Of a stretch of 7,082 bases of DNA, positions 1 through 5,656 are shown piece by piece (the stretch's first letter is position 1; the number at the start of each line of letters is the position of its first letter). This DNA comes from Klebsiella pneumoniae. GTDB lineage: Bacteria > Bacteroidota > Bacteroidia > Flavobacteriales > Flavobacteriaceae. Where the stretch lies: the NCBI GenBank assembly GCA_943325355.2, contig CALPPA020000083.1, forward strand, positions 1 to 7,082, in the 5' to 3' direction. The position numbers and the translations under genes are program-made. The notes beneath the pieces are model-generated. The model saw only the letters and a program-made list of their open reading frames with translations, ran no database searches and was not told the origin of the DNA.

Positions 1-2078
1 TAGTCGTGAATTTCTTCTTGCTGGTCGTCATCTAGCATTTCATCTACCCAATACTTGATATTTAGCTTGGTACCAGAGTTCACGATTTGTTCCATTTCTG
101 TAACTAATGCTTCCATTGTTAAGCCTTTGGCGGAAGCAATATCATTAAGAGGTAGTTTCCTGTCGATGTTTTGTATAATGTACAATTTATTTATGGAATT
201 TGCTCCAGTAGATTTTACAACTAAATCATCAGGACGAATGATGTCATTTTCTTCGACATAATGGCTGATTAATTCAATGAATTCCTTTCCATATTTCTTG
301 GCTTTACCTTCACCAACTCCATGAGTATTAATCAACTCATCCATAGAAATTGGATATTTCAATGCCATATCTTCAAGGGAAGGATCTTGAAACACCACAA
401 ATGGAGGAACTCCCAATCGTTTTGCCGTTTTCTTGCGCAAGTCACGCAACATTCCCATTAAAACCTCATCGGCAACGCCAGTTCCTTTTGCAGCCGTTAC
501 GATAGCTTCATCTTCTGATTCGTTGTATTCGTGATCCTCTGACATCATAAACGAAACTGGTTTTTTGATAAAATCTAAGCCTTTCTTAGTGATTTTTACA
601 ATACCATATGTTTCTATATCTTTTGATAATAATCCATCTACCAATACTTGTCTCAATAATGCCATCCAATATTTTTCATCGTGACCTGACCCTGAGCCAA
701 AAAAAGATTGAACATCAGTTCTGTGGGCTTTTATAACAGCATTGACACGACCAATAAGTGTAAATACGACTTCTTTTGATTTATAAATATGCTTGGTATC
801 ACGAACCACTTGGAGTAATTTAACTACTTGGTCCTTAGCTTCAACTTTAACTTTTGGATTACGAACATTATCATCCATATCGCCACCGTCTCCAGTTTCA
901 TTATCAAATTCCTCACCAAAATAGTGCAATAAAAATTTCCTTCTCGACATCGAAGTTTCAGCATAAGCCACTACTTCCTGCAACAAGGCAAAGCCAATTT
1001 CTTGCTCAGCGACAGGTTTTCCGGATAAAAATTTCTCTAGTTTTTCTACATCCTTATAGGAATAGTAAGCCAAACAATGGCCTTCTCCTCCATCACGACC
1101 GGCACGACCCGTTTCTTGATAATAACTTTCGAGAGATTTTGGAATATCGTGATGAATAACAAATCGCACATCAGGCTTGTCAATTCCCATCCCGAAGGCG
1201 ATTGTGGCTACGACAACTTCCACATCTTCCATAAGAAACATATCTTGATGTTTAGCACGTGTTTTTGCATCTAATCCTGCGTGGTATGGTACGGCACTGA
1301 TTCCGTTTACTTGCAAAACTTCGGCAATGGCTTCTACTTTTTTACGGCTCAAGCAATAAATAATTCCTGATTTCCCTTTATGTAGTTTGATAAAGCGAAT
1401 GATGTCCGATTCTATATTTGTAGTTTTGGTACGAACTTCATAATATAAATTAGGCCTGTTGAATGAAGCTTTATACGTTGTAGCATCAGACATATCCAAA
1501 TTTTTCAGAATGTCTTCTTGCACTTTTGGTGTAGCTGTTGCCGTAAGACCTATAATTGGAATATCTCCTAATTGTTTGATAATGCCTTTTAAATTTCTGT
1601 ATTCTGGTCTAAAATCATGACCCCATTCCGAGATGCAATGCGCCTCATCAATAGCAACGAACGAAATAGTCTCTGATTGAAGAAAATTCAAATATTCTTC
1701 CTTAGTCAAGGATTCTGGGGCAACATATAAAAGTTTTGTCAATCCTGAAGAGATATCCTTTTTAACTTGGGCAATTTCAGTTTTGGTTAATGAAGAATTC
1801 AAAACATGGGCAATACCGTTTTCTGAAGATAAACTTCGAATAGCGTCTACTTGATTCTTCATCAAGGCAATCAATGGAGAAACTACTATGGCTGTTCCCT
1901 CTTGAACTAAAGCAGGCAATTGATAACATAGCGACTTCCCACCACCAGTAGGCATAATCACGAAAGTGTTTTCTTTATTGAGAATACTTTTTATAACTTG
2001 TTCTTGGAGACCTTTAAATTGGCTGAAGCCGAAATACTTCTTTAATTCTTTGTGGATGTCAATTTCGCTTGAATTCAT
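1..2078 (-). CDS. recQ: ATP-dependent DNA helicase RecQ (3' end beyond window)
   Basis: Superfamily 2 DNA helicase that unwinds DNA 3'-5' using ATP in recombination and repair. Read from 2078 leftwards, 692 codons are open to the window edge; the last two bases (TA) begin a codon whose third base is outside. Visible motifs: Walker A MPTGGGKS (residues 42-49, Lys48), DEAH box (144-147) followed by the RecQ aromatic-rich loop CISEWGHDFRPEY, and motif VI QETGRAGRDG (321-330). A winged-helix RQC region follows, then an HRDC domain (about 537-615) and a C-terminal helix-turn-helix-like region (about 635 on). The zinc-binding cysteines of E. coli RecQ are absent: YAETSMSRRK (372-381) has Ser378 where E. 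coli has the first Cys, and the CxxCxxC stretch is replaced by Asp/Glu/Gly-rich sequence. ATG at 2078 is the only plausible start, because an in-frame stop lies two codons upstream. From memory, flavobacterial RecQ is about 730 residues, so roughly 40 are missing. Confidence 0.96.
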   Translation of the reverse strand, partial: MNSSEIDIHKELKKYFGFSQFKGLQEQVIKSILNKENTFVIMPTGGGKSLCYQLPALVQEGTAIVVSPLIALMKNQVDAIRSLSSENGIAHVLNSSLTKTEIAQVKKDISSGLTKLLYVAPESLTKEEYLNFLQSETISFVAIDEAHCISEWGHDFRPEYRNLKGIIKQLGDIPIIGLTATATPKVQEDILKNLDMSDATTYKASFNRPNLYYEVRTKTTNIESDIIRFIKLHKGKSGIIYCLSRKKVEAIAEVLQVNGISAVPYHAGLDAKTRAKHQDMFLMEDVEVVVATIAFGMGIDKPDVRFVIHHDIPKSLESYYQETGRAGRDGGEGHCLAYYSYKDVEKLEKFLSGKPVAEQEIGFALLQEVVAYAETSMSRRKFLLHYFGEEFDNETGDGGDMDDNVRNPKVKVEAKDQVVKLLQVVRDTKHIYKSKEVVFTLIGRVNAVIKAHRTDVQSFFGSGSGHDEKYWMALLRQVLVDGLLSKDIETYGIVKITKKGLDFIKKPVSFMMSEDHEYNESEDEAIVTAAKGTGVADEVLMGMLRDLRKKTAKRLGVPPFVVFQDPSLEDMALKYPISMDELINTHGVGEGKAKKYGKEFIELISHYVEENDIIRPDDLVVKSTGANSINKLYIIQNIDRKLPLNDIASAKGLTMEALVTEMEQIVNSGTKLNIKYWVDEMLDDDQQEEIHD

Positions 2079-2100
2079 TCTTTATTAATGGTATTTTTTC

Positions 2101-2108
2101 TAAATTTG
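2101..2108 (+). promoter_or_regulatory. Predicted -7 element for the kdsD-tatC operon
   Basis: TAAATTTG, followed by C, is a perfect match to the Bacteroidota -7 consensus TAnnTTTG and lies about 60 nt before the kdsD start. No good TTTG -33 box sits 17-21 nt upstream, so this half is less certain than the recQ promoter on the other strand. Its inferred start point, near 2115, falls inside the recQ -7 box, so the two promoters would overlap. Confidence 0.4.
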
Positions 2109-2114
2109 CATGAC

Positions 2115-2145
2115 TAAAGATACTACTTTCTTTTATACATACAAA
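2115..2145 (-). promoter_or_regulatory. Predicted recQ promoter, Bacteroidota type
   Basis: Read on the minus strand, TTTG (complement of 2142-2145) is followed by 19 nt and then TATCTTTA (complement of 2115-2122). This fits the Bacteroidota vegetative pattern TTTG-N19-TAnnTTTG with one mismatch, in the last G. Transcription would begin near 2108, leaving a leader of about 30 nt before the recQ ATG. The prediction rests on pattern and spacing only. Confidence 0.6.
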
Positions 2146-2166
2146 TTTTTATAAAAAAATTCTATT

Positions 2167-3132
2167 TTGGATACAAAAGAAAATATTTTGATTTTGGCTA
2201 AAAAGACAATTCTATCTGAGAGTGAGTCCATAGCAAAACTCATTGATTTCATTGACTTTAACTTTACAGAAGCTACCCAAATCATATTCAATTCAAAAGG
2301 GAGATTGATTGTAACTGGAATTGGAAAAAGTGCAATAATTGCCCAAAAAATGGTGGCAACATTCAATTCTACGGGAACTCCATCTCTTTTTCTGCATGCT
2401 TCCGAAGCAATTCACGGCGATTTAGGTATGTTACAAACTGACGATGTGGTTATTTGTATTTCAAAAAGTGGCAATAGTCCAGAAATAAAAGTTCTTGTTC
2501 CTTTATTGAAAAGATTTGGAAACCAATTAATAGCCATCACAGGAAACATTACTTCATTCTTGGCAAAAGAATCTCATTATGTTTTGAACACGACCGTAGA
2601 TTCTGAAGCGTGTCGCAATAATCTCGCTCCTACAAACAGCACCACTGCACAACTCGTTATGGGAGATGCTCTAGCTGTTTGCCTGATGGAAATGCGGAAT
2701 TTCACTAGTGAAGATTTTGCTAAATTTCATCCTGGTGGCGCTTTGGGCAAGAAATTGTTGCTCAGCGTGAAAGATATGCTTGAAAATTCAATGAAACCAA
2801 TGGTTGCTCCCGATACATCAATTAAAAAAGTAATTTTCGAAATATCAGAGAAACGGCTTGGAGTTACTGCTGTAATCGAAAACGAAAGAGTAATTGGCAT
2901 TATTACAGACGGTGATATACGAAGAATGCTGAATGAAAATGATACTTTTACTCATTTGACTGCCAAAGATATTATGACAAAAAACCCAAAAATGATTCAA
3001 TCCACGACTATGGTTACGGATGCATTAAATATTCTTGAAGACTTTGCCATTACCCAACTAATAGTTGTTGACAATGGGGAATATAAAGGCGTATTGCATT
3101 TACATGATATTTTAAAAGAGGGAATTGTATAA
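2167..3132 (+). CDS. kdsD: Arabinose-5-phosphate isomerase, KpsF/GutQ family (SIS + two CBS domains)
   Basis: Cytoplasmic sugar-phosphate isomerase that converts D-ribulose 5-phosphate to D-arabinose 5-phosphate, the first committed step to Kdo in lipopolysaccharide. It has 321 residues, normal for the family. An N-terminal SIS domain (about 35-170) contains GIGKSA (51-56), HASEAIHGDLGML (77-89) and SKSGNSPE (99-106). Two CBS domains follow (about 205-257 and 266-320). FAKFHPGGALGKKL (184-197) is the family signature between them. Lys54, Glu106, Glu147 and His188 fall at a constant offset of five from E. coli KdsD Lys59, Glu111, Glu152 and His193, which I recall as catalytic residues, so activity is likely. 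The start is TTG: an in-frame stop lies at 2152-2154 and the first in-frame ATG is residue 62, inside the SIS domain. The stop overlaps the tatC ATG by one base (TAATG). The substrate could be a related sugar phosphate, since GutQ and KpsF paralogues look alike. Confidence 0.94.
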   Translation: MDTKENILILAKKTILSESESIAKLIDFIDFNFTEATQIIFNSKGRLIVTGIGKSAIIAQKMVATFNSTGTPSLFLHASEAIHGDLGMLQTDDVVICISKSGNSPEIKVLVPLLKRFGNQLIAITGNITSFLAKESHYVLNTTVDSEACRNNLAPTNSTTAQLVMGDALAVCLMEMRNFTSEDFAKFHPGGALGKKLLLSVKDMLENSMKPMVAPDTSIKKVIFEISEKRLGVTAVIENERVIGIITDGDIRRMLNENDTFTHLTAKDIMTKNPKMIQSTTMVTDALNILEDFAITQLIVVDNGEYKGVLHLHDILKEGIV

Positions 3133-3953
3133 TGGCAAAGAAAGAGCTCAAAGAAATGTCATTCTTAGACCATCTTGAAGAATTAAGATGGTTATTAGTT
3201 CGGAGTTCAGCAGCAGTTTTAATAATGGCCTTTGTCACTTATTTTGTAAGTGATTATTTATTTGAAACTATAATATTTGGACCTACGAGGCCTACTTTTT
3301 TTACCTATCGTTTTTTTTGTGATTTATCTCATCAATTAGGATTTGCTGACAGTATTTGCATTAAAGAATTACCTTTTATTATCCAAAATACTTTAATGGA
3401 AGGACAGGTAAATATGTTTGTATGGATGTGTATTCTGGCAGGTTTTATTTTAGCATTTCCTTATATATTGTGGCAAATTTGGGGTTTTATTAGTCCAGCT
3501 TTATATGAAAAAGAGAAGAAAAACGCACGACTATTTATATTTGTTTCCTCATTATTATTCTTTTTAGGAGTTCTTTTTGGCTATTTTATAGTCATCCCAA
3601 TGTCAGTTAATTTTTTAGCGACTTTTACTGTAAGTGATATGGTTAAAAACCAATTTACATTAGAATCCTATATAGGAATGTTCAAAACATCAGTCATCGC
3701 CGGAGGATTATTTTTTGAATTGCCCATTATCATTTATTTCCTAACAAAACTGGGATTAGTAACTCCTGAATTTTTAAGAAAATACCGAAGGTATGCAATC
3801 GTAATTGTGTTAATAGTTGCAGCAATAGTTACACCACCAGATGTAGTGAGCCAAACGATTGTTGCCATACCAATGCTTATTATTTTTGAATTAAGTGTAA
3901 TTATCTCCTCTATTGTCTATAAAATAAAAATAAAAAATGAGCAACTTAGTTAA
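3132..3953 (+). CDS. tatC: Sec-independent (Tat) protein translocase subunit TatC
   Basis: Polytopic inner-membrane receptor of the twin-arginine translocase, which binds Tat signal peptides and works with TatA/B to export folded proteins. It has 273 residues and six hydrophobic segments (about 19-40, 93-118, 132-156, 183-205, 219-235 and 240-262). Family marks are HLEELR near the N-terminus (14-19), FISPALYEKEKK (119-130, Glu128 aligning with E. coli Glu103) and TPPDVVSQ (234-241, Asp237 aligning with E. coli Asp211). The first periplasmic loop (about 41-92) is longer than in E. coli and holds two cysteines, Cys63 and Cys76. Runs of seven and eight T (3296-3302 and 3311-3318) do not break the frame. 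The ATG overlaps the kdsD stop by one base, and the 3' end overlaps the next gene by 17 bases, so translational coupling on one transcript is likely. No tatA or tatB gene lies in the window. Confidence 0.97.
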   Translation: MAKKELKEMSFLDHLEELRWLLVRSSAAVLIMAFVTYFVSDYLFETIIFGPTRPTFFTYRFFCDLSHQLGFADSICIKELPFIIQNTLMEGQVNMFVWMCILAGFILAFPYILWQIWGFISPALYEKEKKNARLFIFVSSLLFFLGVLFGYFIVIPMSVNFLATFTVSDMVKNQFTLESYIGMFKTSVIAGGLFFELPIIIYFLTKLGLVTPEFLRKYRRYAIVIVLIVAAIVTPPDVVSQTIVAIPMLIIFELSVIISSIVYKIKIKNEQLS

Positions 3954-4281
3954 AGAATTCAATGATTATCGTTCTAAGATGAACGAAAAATTATTAGCAG
4001 ACAATAATAAAATTGTAAAACGAATTTTCAATCTTGACACAAATGCTTATGCAGAAGGAGTGCTAGATGTAAGAACCAAAGAGCTATTAGGACTAGTAGC
4101 TTCAGCAGTTCTACGATGTGATGATTGTGTAAAATACCATTTAGAAAATTGTCACAAAGAAGGAATCACTAAAGAGGAAATGATGGAAGCAATGGGAATA
4201 GCAACACTTGTGGGCGGAACTATTGTTGTACCTCATTTGCGTAGAGCCTATGAATTTTGGGAAGAATTGGAAAATAATTAA
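3937..4281 (+). CDS. Carboxymuconolactone decarboxylase family protein, AhpD-like CxxC thiol enzyme
   Basis: Small all-helical protein of 114 residues, typical for single-domain CMD/AhpD-like proteins. It carries the AhpD active-site pattern: Glu49, then CDDC at 61-64, then His68. The Glu-to-first-Cys spacing of 12 and the CxxCxxxH spacing match E. coli/mycobacterial-type AhpD (Glu118, Cys130, Cys133, His137, from memory). This supports a thiol-disulfide or peroxidase-linked role in the cytoplasm rather than true carboxymuconolactone decarboxylation. A further cysteine, Cys72, lies one helical turn after His68. GTIVVPHLRRAYEF (94-107) is the usual C-terminal helix region. The ATG at 3937 sits inside the tatC 3' end (17-base overlap, different frame) behind an A-rich tract. 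The substrate and electron donor cannot be read from the sequence. Confidence 0.9.
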   Translation: MSNLVKEFNDYRSKMNEKLLADNNKIVKRIFNLDTNAYAEGVLDVRTKELLGLVASAVLRCDDCVKYHLENCHKEGITKEEMMEAMGIATLVGGTIVVPHLRRAYEFWEELENN

Positions 4282-4298
4282 TAATTTTTAAATGGTGG

Positions 4299-4357
4299 AT
4301 TTGGTAATTTGTTTATTCGTTAATTTGTCGAATAACCAAATACACAAATACACAAAT
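4299..4357. repeat. Octamer-periodic palindrome between the CMD gene and lptB
   Basis: ATTTG-type pentamers begin every 8 bases at 4299, 4307, 4315 (ATTCG) and 4323. Their reverse complements follow at the same period: CGAAT at 4329 and CAAAT at 4337, 4345 and 4353. Arms 4307-4319 and 4329-4341 pair at 12 of 13 positions around a 9-nt loop. A further 5 bp (4299-4303 with 4345-4349) can form beyond a 3x3 internal loop. The right side includes two exact copies of ACACAAAT (4342-4349, 4350-4357). It fills most of the 89-bp gap before lptB. It has no U-tract, so it is not an obvious intrinsic terminator. It could be a member of a dispersed intergenic repeat family, or an mRNA hairpin. Confidence 0.7.
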
Positions 4358-4370
4358 AACCTTTTTTAGA

Positions 4371-5111
4371 ATGAAGTTAAGAGCCGAAAATCTAATAAAA
4401 ACGTACAAAGGCCGAAGTGTAGTTAAAGGCATTTCGGTAGAGGTGAACCAAGGTGAAATCGTTGGCCTTTTGGGTCCAAATGGTGCCGGAAAAACAACCT
4501 CATTTTATATGATTGTGGGATTGGTAAAACCAAATATAGGAAATATTTATCTTGATGATTTAGATATTACTCATTTCCCAATGTACAAAAGAGCACAACA
4601 AGGTATTGGTTATTTGGCTCAGGAAGCTTCTGTTTTTAGAAAACTAAGCGTCGAAGACAATATTTTAAGTGTTTTACAATTGACAAACCATTCAAAAGAA
4701 GAGCAAGAAGCAAAAATGGAAAGTTTAATCGAAGAATTTGGTTTGGGACACATAAGAACTAATCGCGGTGATTTACTTTCTGGAGGCGAACGTCGTCGTA
4801 CTGAAATTGCACGTTGTCTTGCTACTGATCCAAAATTCATTCTACTCGATGAACCATTTGCAGGAGTTGACCCAGTTGCTGTCGAAGATATTCAAAGAAT
4901 CGTAGCGCAACTAAAAAATAAAAACATCGGCATCCTGATTACAGATCACAATGTTCAGGAAACTTTGGCAATTACTGACAAGACTTATCTTATGTTTGAA
5001 GGCGGTATTTTGAAAGAAGGAATTCCAGAAGAATTGGTCGAAGATGAAATGGTTCGTCGAGTATATTTAGGACAAAATTTTGAGTTGAGAAAGAAAAAAT
5101 TAGAGTTTTAA
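4371..5111 (+). CDS. lptB: Lipopolysaccharide export ABC transporter ATP-binding protein LptB
   Basis: Cytoplasmic ATPase of the LptB2FGC complex, which extracts lipopolysaccharide from the inner membrane and pushes it across the periplasm. It has 246 residues, the usual length. ABC motifs are all intact: Walker A GPNGAGKT (35-42, Lys41), Q-loop Gln84 in [13 protein letters not shown], signature LSGGE (136-140), Walker B FILLDE (156-161, catalytic Glu161), D-loop and H-loop His193 in ITDHNVQET. The sequence [12 protein letters not shown] and the run LSGGERRR are characteristic of LptB rather than of amino-acid or other ABC ATPases. It lies downstream of kdsD in the same orientation, echoing the kdsD-lptCAB grouping of proteobacteria, but lptC and lptA are not here. 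No Shine-Dalgarno motif precedes the ATG. The 89-bp upstream gap contains the palindromic repeat and no TAnnTTTG promoter box, so it is probably cotranscribed with the genes before it. Confidence 0.96.
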   Translation: MKLRAENLIKTYKGRSVVKGISVEVNQGEIVGLLGPNGAGKTTSFYMIVGLVKPNIGNIYLDDLDITHFPMYKRAQQGIGYLAQEASVFRKLSVEDNILSVLQLTNHSKEEQEAKMESLIEEFGLGHIRTNRGDLLSGGERRRTEIARCLATDPKFILLDEPFAGVDPVAVEDIQRIVAQLKNKNIGILITDHNVQETLAITDKTYLMFEGGILKEGIPEELVEDEMVRRVYLGQNFELRKKKLEF

Positions 5112-5115
5112 TAAA

Positions 5116-5352
5116 ATGGAGAATCAATATAAACCAAATCAAGAAACTAAAGATAAATGGAATATCGACCCAAATAACTGGATCTGGGGAATGTTTTATT
5201 ACAACAAAGAGGACAAAAGATTACTACCTCCTAAACGAATAGCTTGGATGGGTTGGACTGTAAACTTTGCAAATAGAAATTCAGTGTTAGTATTTGTATT
5301 TATATTGCTTCTAATTTTAATGTTTGCCTATATGGTTGGATTGAAAAAATAA
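5116..5352 (+). CDS. Small DUF5808-type membrane-anchored protein
   Basis: A 78-residue protein of unknown function. The N-terminal half is polar and tryptophan-rich: WNIDPNNWIWGMFYYNKEDKR (15-35) followed by PPKRIAWMGWTVNFAN (38-53). This matches my memory of DUF5808, whose members show a W-G-x-FYYN...D-R...PKR...GWT-NFA pattern. Residues 56-76 form one strongly hydrophobic segment, so the protein is probably held in the inner membrane by a C-terminal helix, with a cytoplasmic or periplasmic globular part. Its ATG lies 4 bases after the lptB stop, so it is almost certainly cotranscribed with lptB. Whether it helps lipopolysaccharide transport is not shown by anything beyond position. The family assignment is from memory. 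Confidence 0.82.
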   Translation: MENQYKPNQETKDKWNIDPNNWIWGMFYYNKEDKRLLPPKRIAWMGWTVNFANRNSVLVFVFILLLILMFAYMVGLKK

Positions 5353-5393
5353 TTTTTAATCCGCTTATTCTAAATACCATCATCTTCCTTTTC

Positions 5394-5415
5394 AATAGCA
5401 CAAATATTGGCTATT
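5394..5415 (+). terminator. Possible weak hairpin terminator after the lptB operon
   Basis: AATAGC (5394-5399) pairs with GCTATT (5410-5415). CAA (5401-5403) pairs with TTG (5407-5409) inside, leaving a single bulged A and a 3-nt loop, for nine base pairs in all. It starts 41 bases after the stop of the preceding gene, a suitable place for the end of the operon. It is followed by a mixed CT-rich stretch rather than a clean T-run, so intrinsic termination is uncertain. Confidence 0.3.
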
Positions 5416-5586
5416 CCATCTTATTGAATTCTACACCCTTTTCCTATAGTTACAAAACTCCTTTTAATTTCAAGAGGGCTTTAATATTGAGCTCTTTACA
5501 CATTTCTGACAGCTATAATAAAGCAGAAAAAAGCTACATAAAAAAAACACTTTATTACATTAAATGACTATAAATAAAGGATTTTC

Positions 5587-5617
5587 TTTGAATTTTGATT
5601 AAGCTTTACTATCTTTC
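5587..5617 (+). promoter_or_regulatory. Predicted promoter of the DUF349 gene, Bacteroidota type
   Basis: TTTG (5587-5590), a 19-nt spacer and TATCTTTC (5610-5617) match the Bacteroidota pattern TTTG-N19-TAnnTTTG except for the last base. The predicted transcription start is near 5624, giving a leader of about 33 nt before the ATG at 5657. Spacing is identical to the recQ promoter, which strengthens both predictions. Confidence 0.6.
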
Positions 5618-5656
5618 GGACTCGAAAAAAATAATGAACCCTTACACATTGAAAAA

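Larger units (their letters stand above)
5353..5656. other. Non-coding spacer between the lptB operon and the DUF349 gene
   Basis: Roughly 300 very AT-rich bases in which I find no gene-sized reading frame with recognisable content on either strand. It holds a possible weak terminator hairpin (5394-5415) and an 8-bp inverted repeat with a long loop (TAATAAAG at 5516-5523 and CTTTATTA at 5550-5557). A Bacteroidota-type promoter (5587-5617) and a 9-codon open frame reaching into the next gene's start (5634-5663) lie at the right end. I see no tRNA-like or riboswitch-like fold by eye. Confidence 0.6.

Noticed and set aside
854..1274. Two plus-strand open frames inside recQ
   Set aside because: They lie antisense to conserved RecQ helicase and RQC sequence, and their products look like random composition.
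2133..2366. Minus-strand open frame across the recQ-kdsD gap and the kdsD 5' end
   Set aside because: It is antisense to the conserved SIS domain start and has no recognisable content.
3296..3318. Possible frameshift at T7 and T8 homopolymers in tatC
   Set aside because: The frame continues through both runs and joins conserved TatC sequence on each side, so no break is needed. Slippage remains only a theoretical possibility.
5470..5507. Inverted AAGAG...CTCTT around an AT-rich loop as a terminator
   Set aside because: The stem is short, needs a two-base bulge and has no following T-run.
5516..5557. Inverted repeat TAATAAAG / CTTTATTA
   Set aside because: It is eight almost purely A/T pairs with a 26-nt loop in very AT-rich DNA, so chance is a sufficient explanation.
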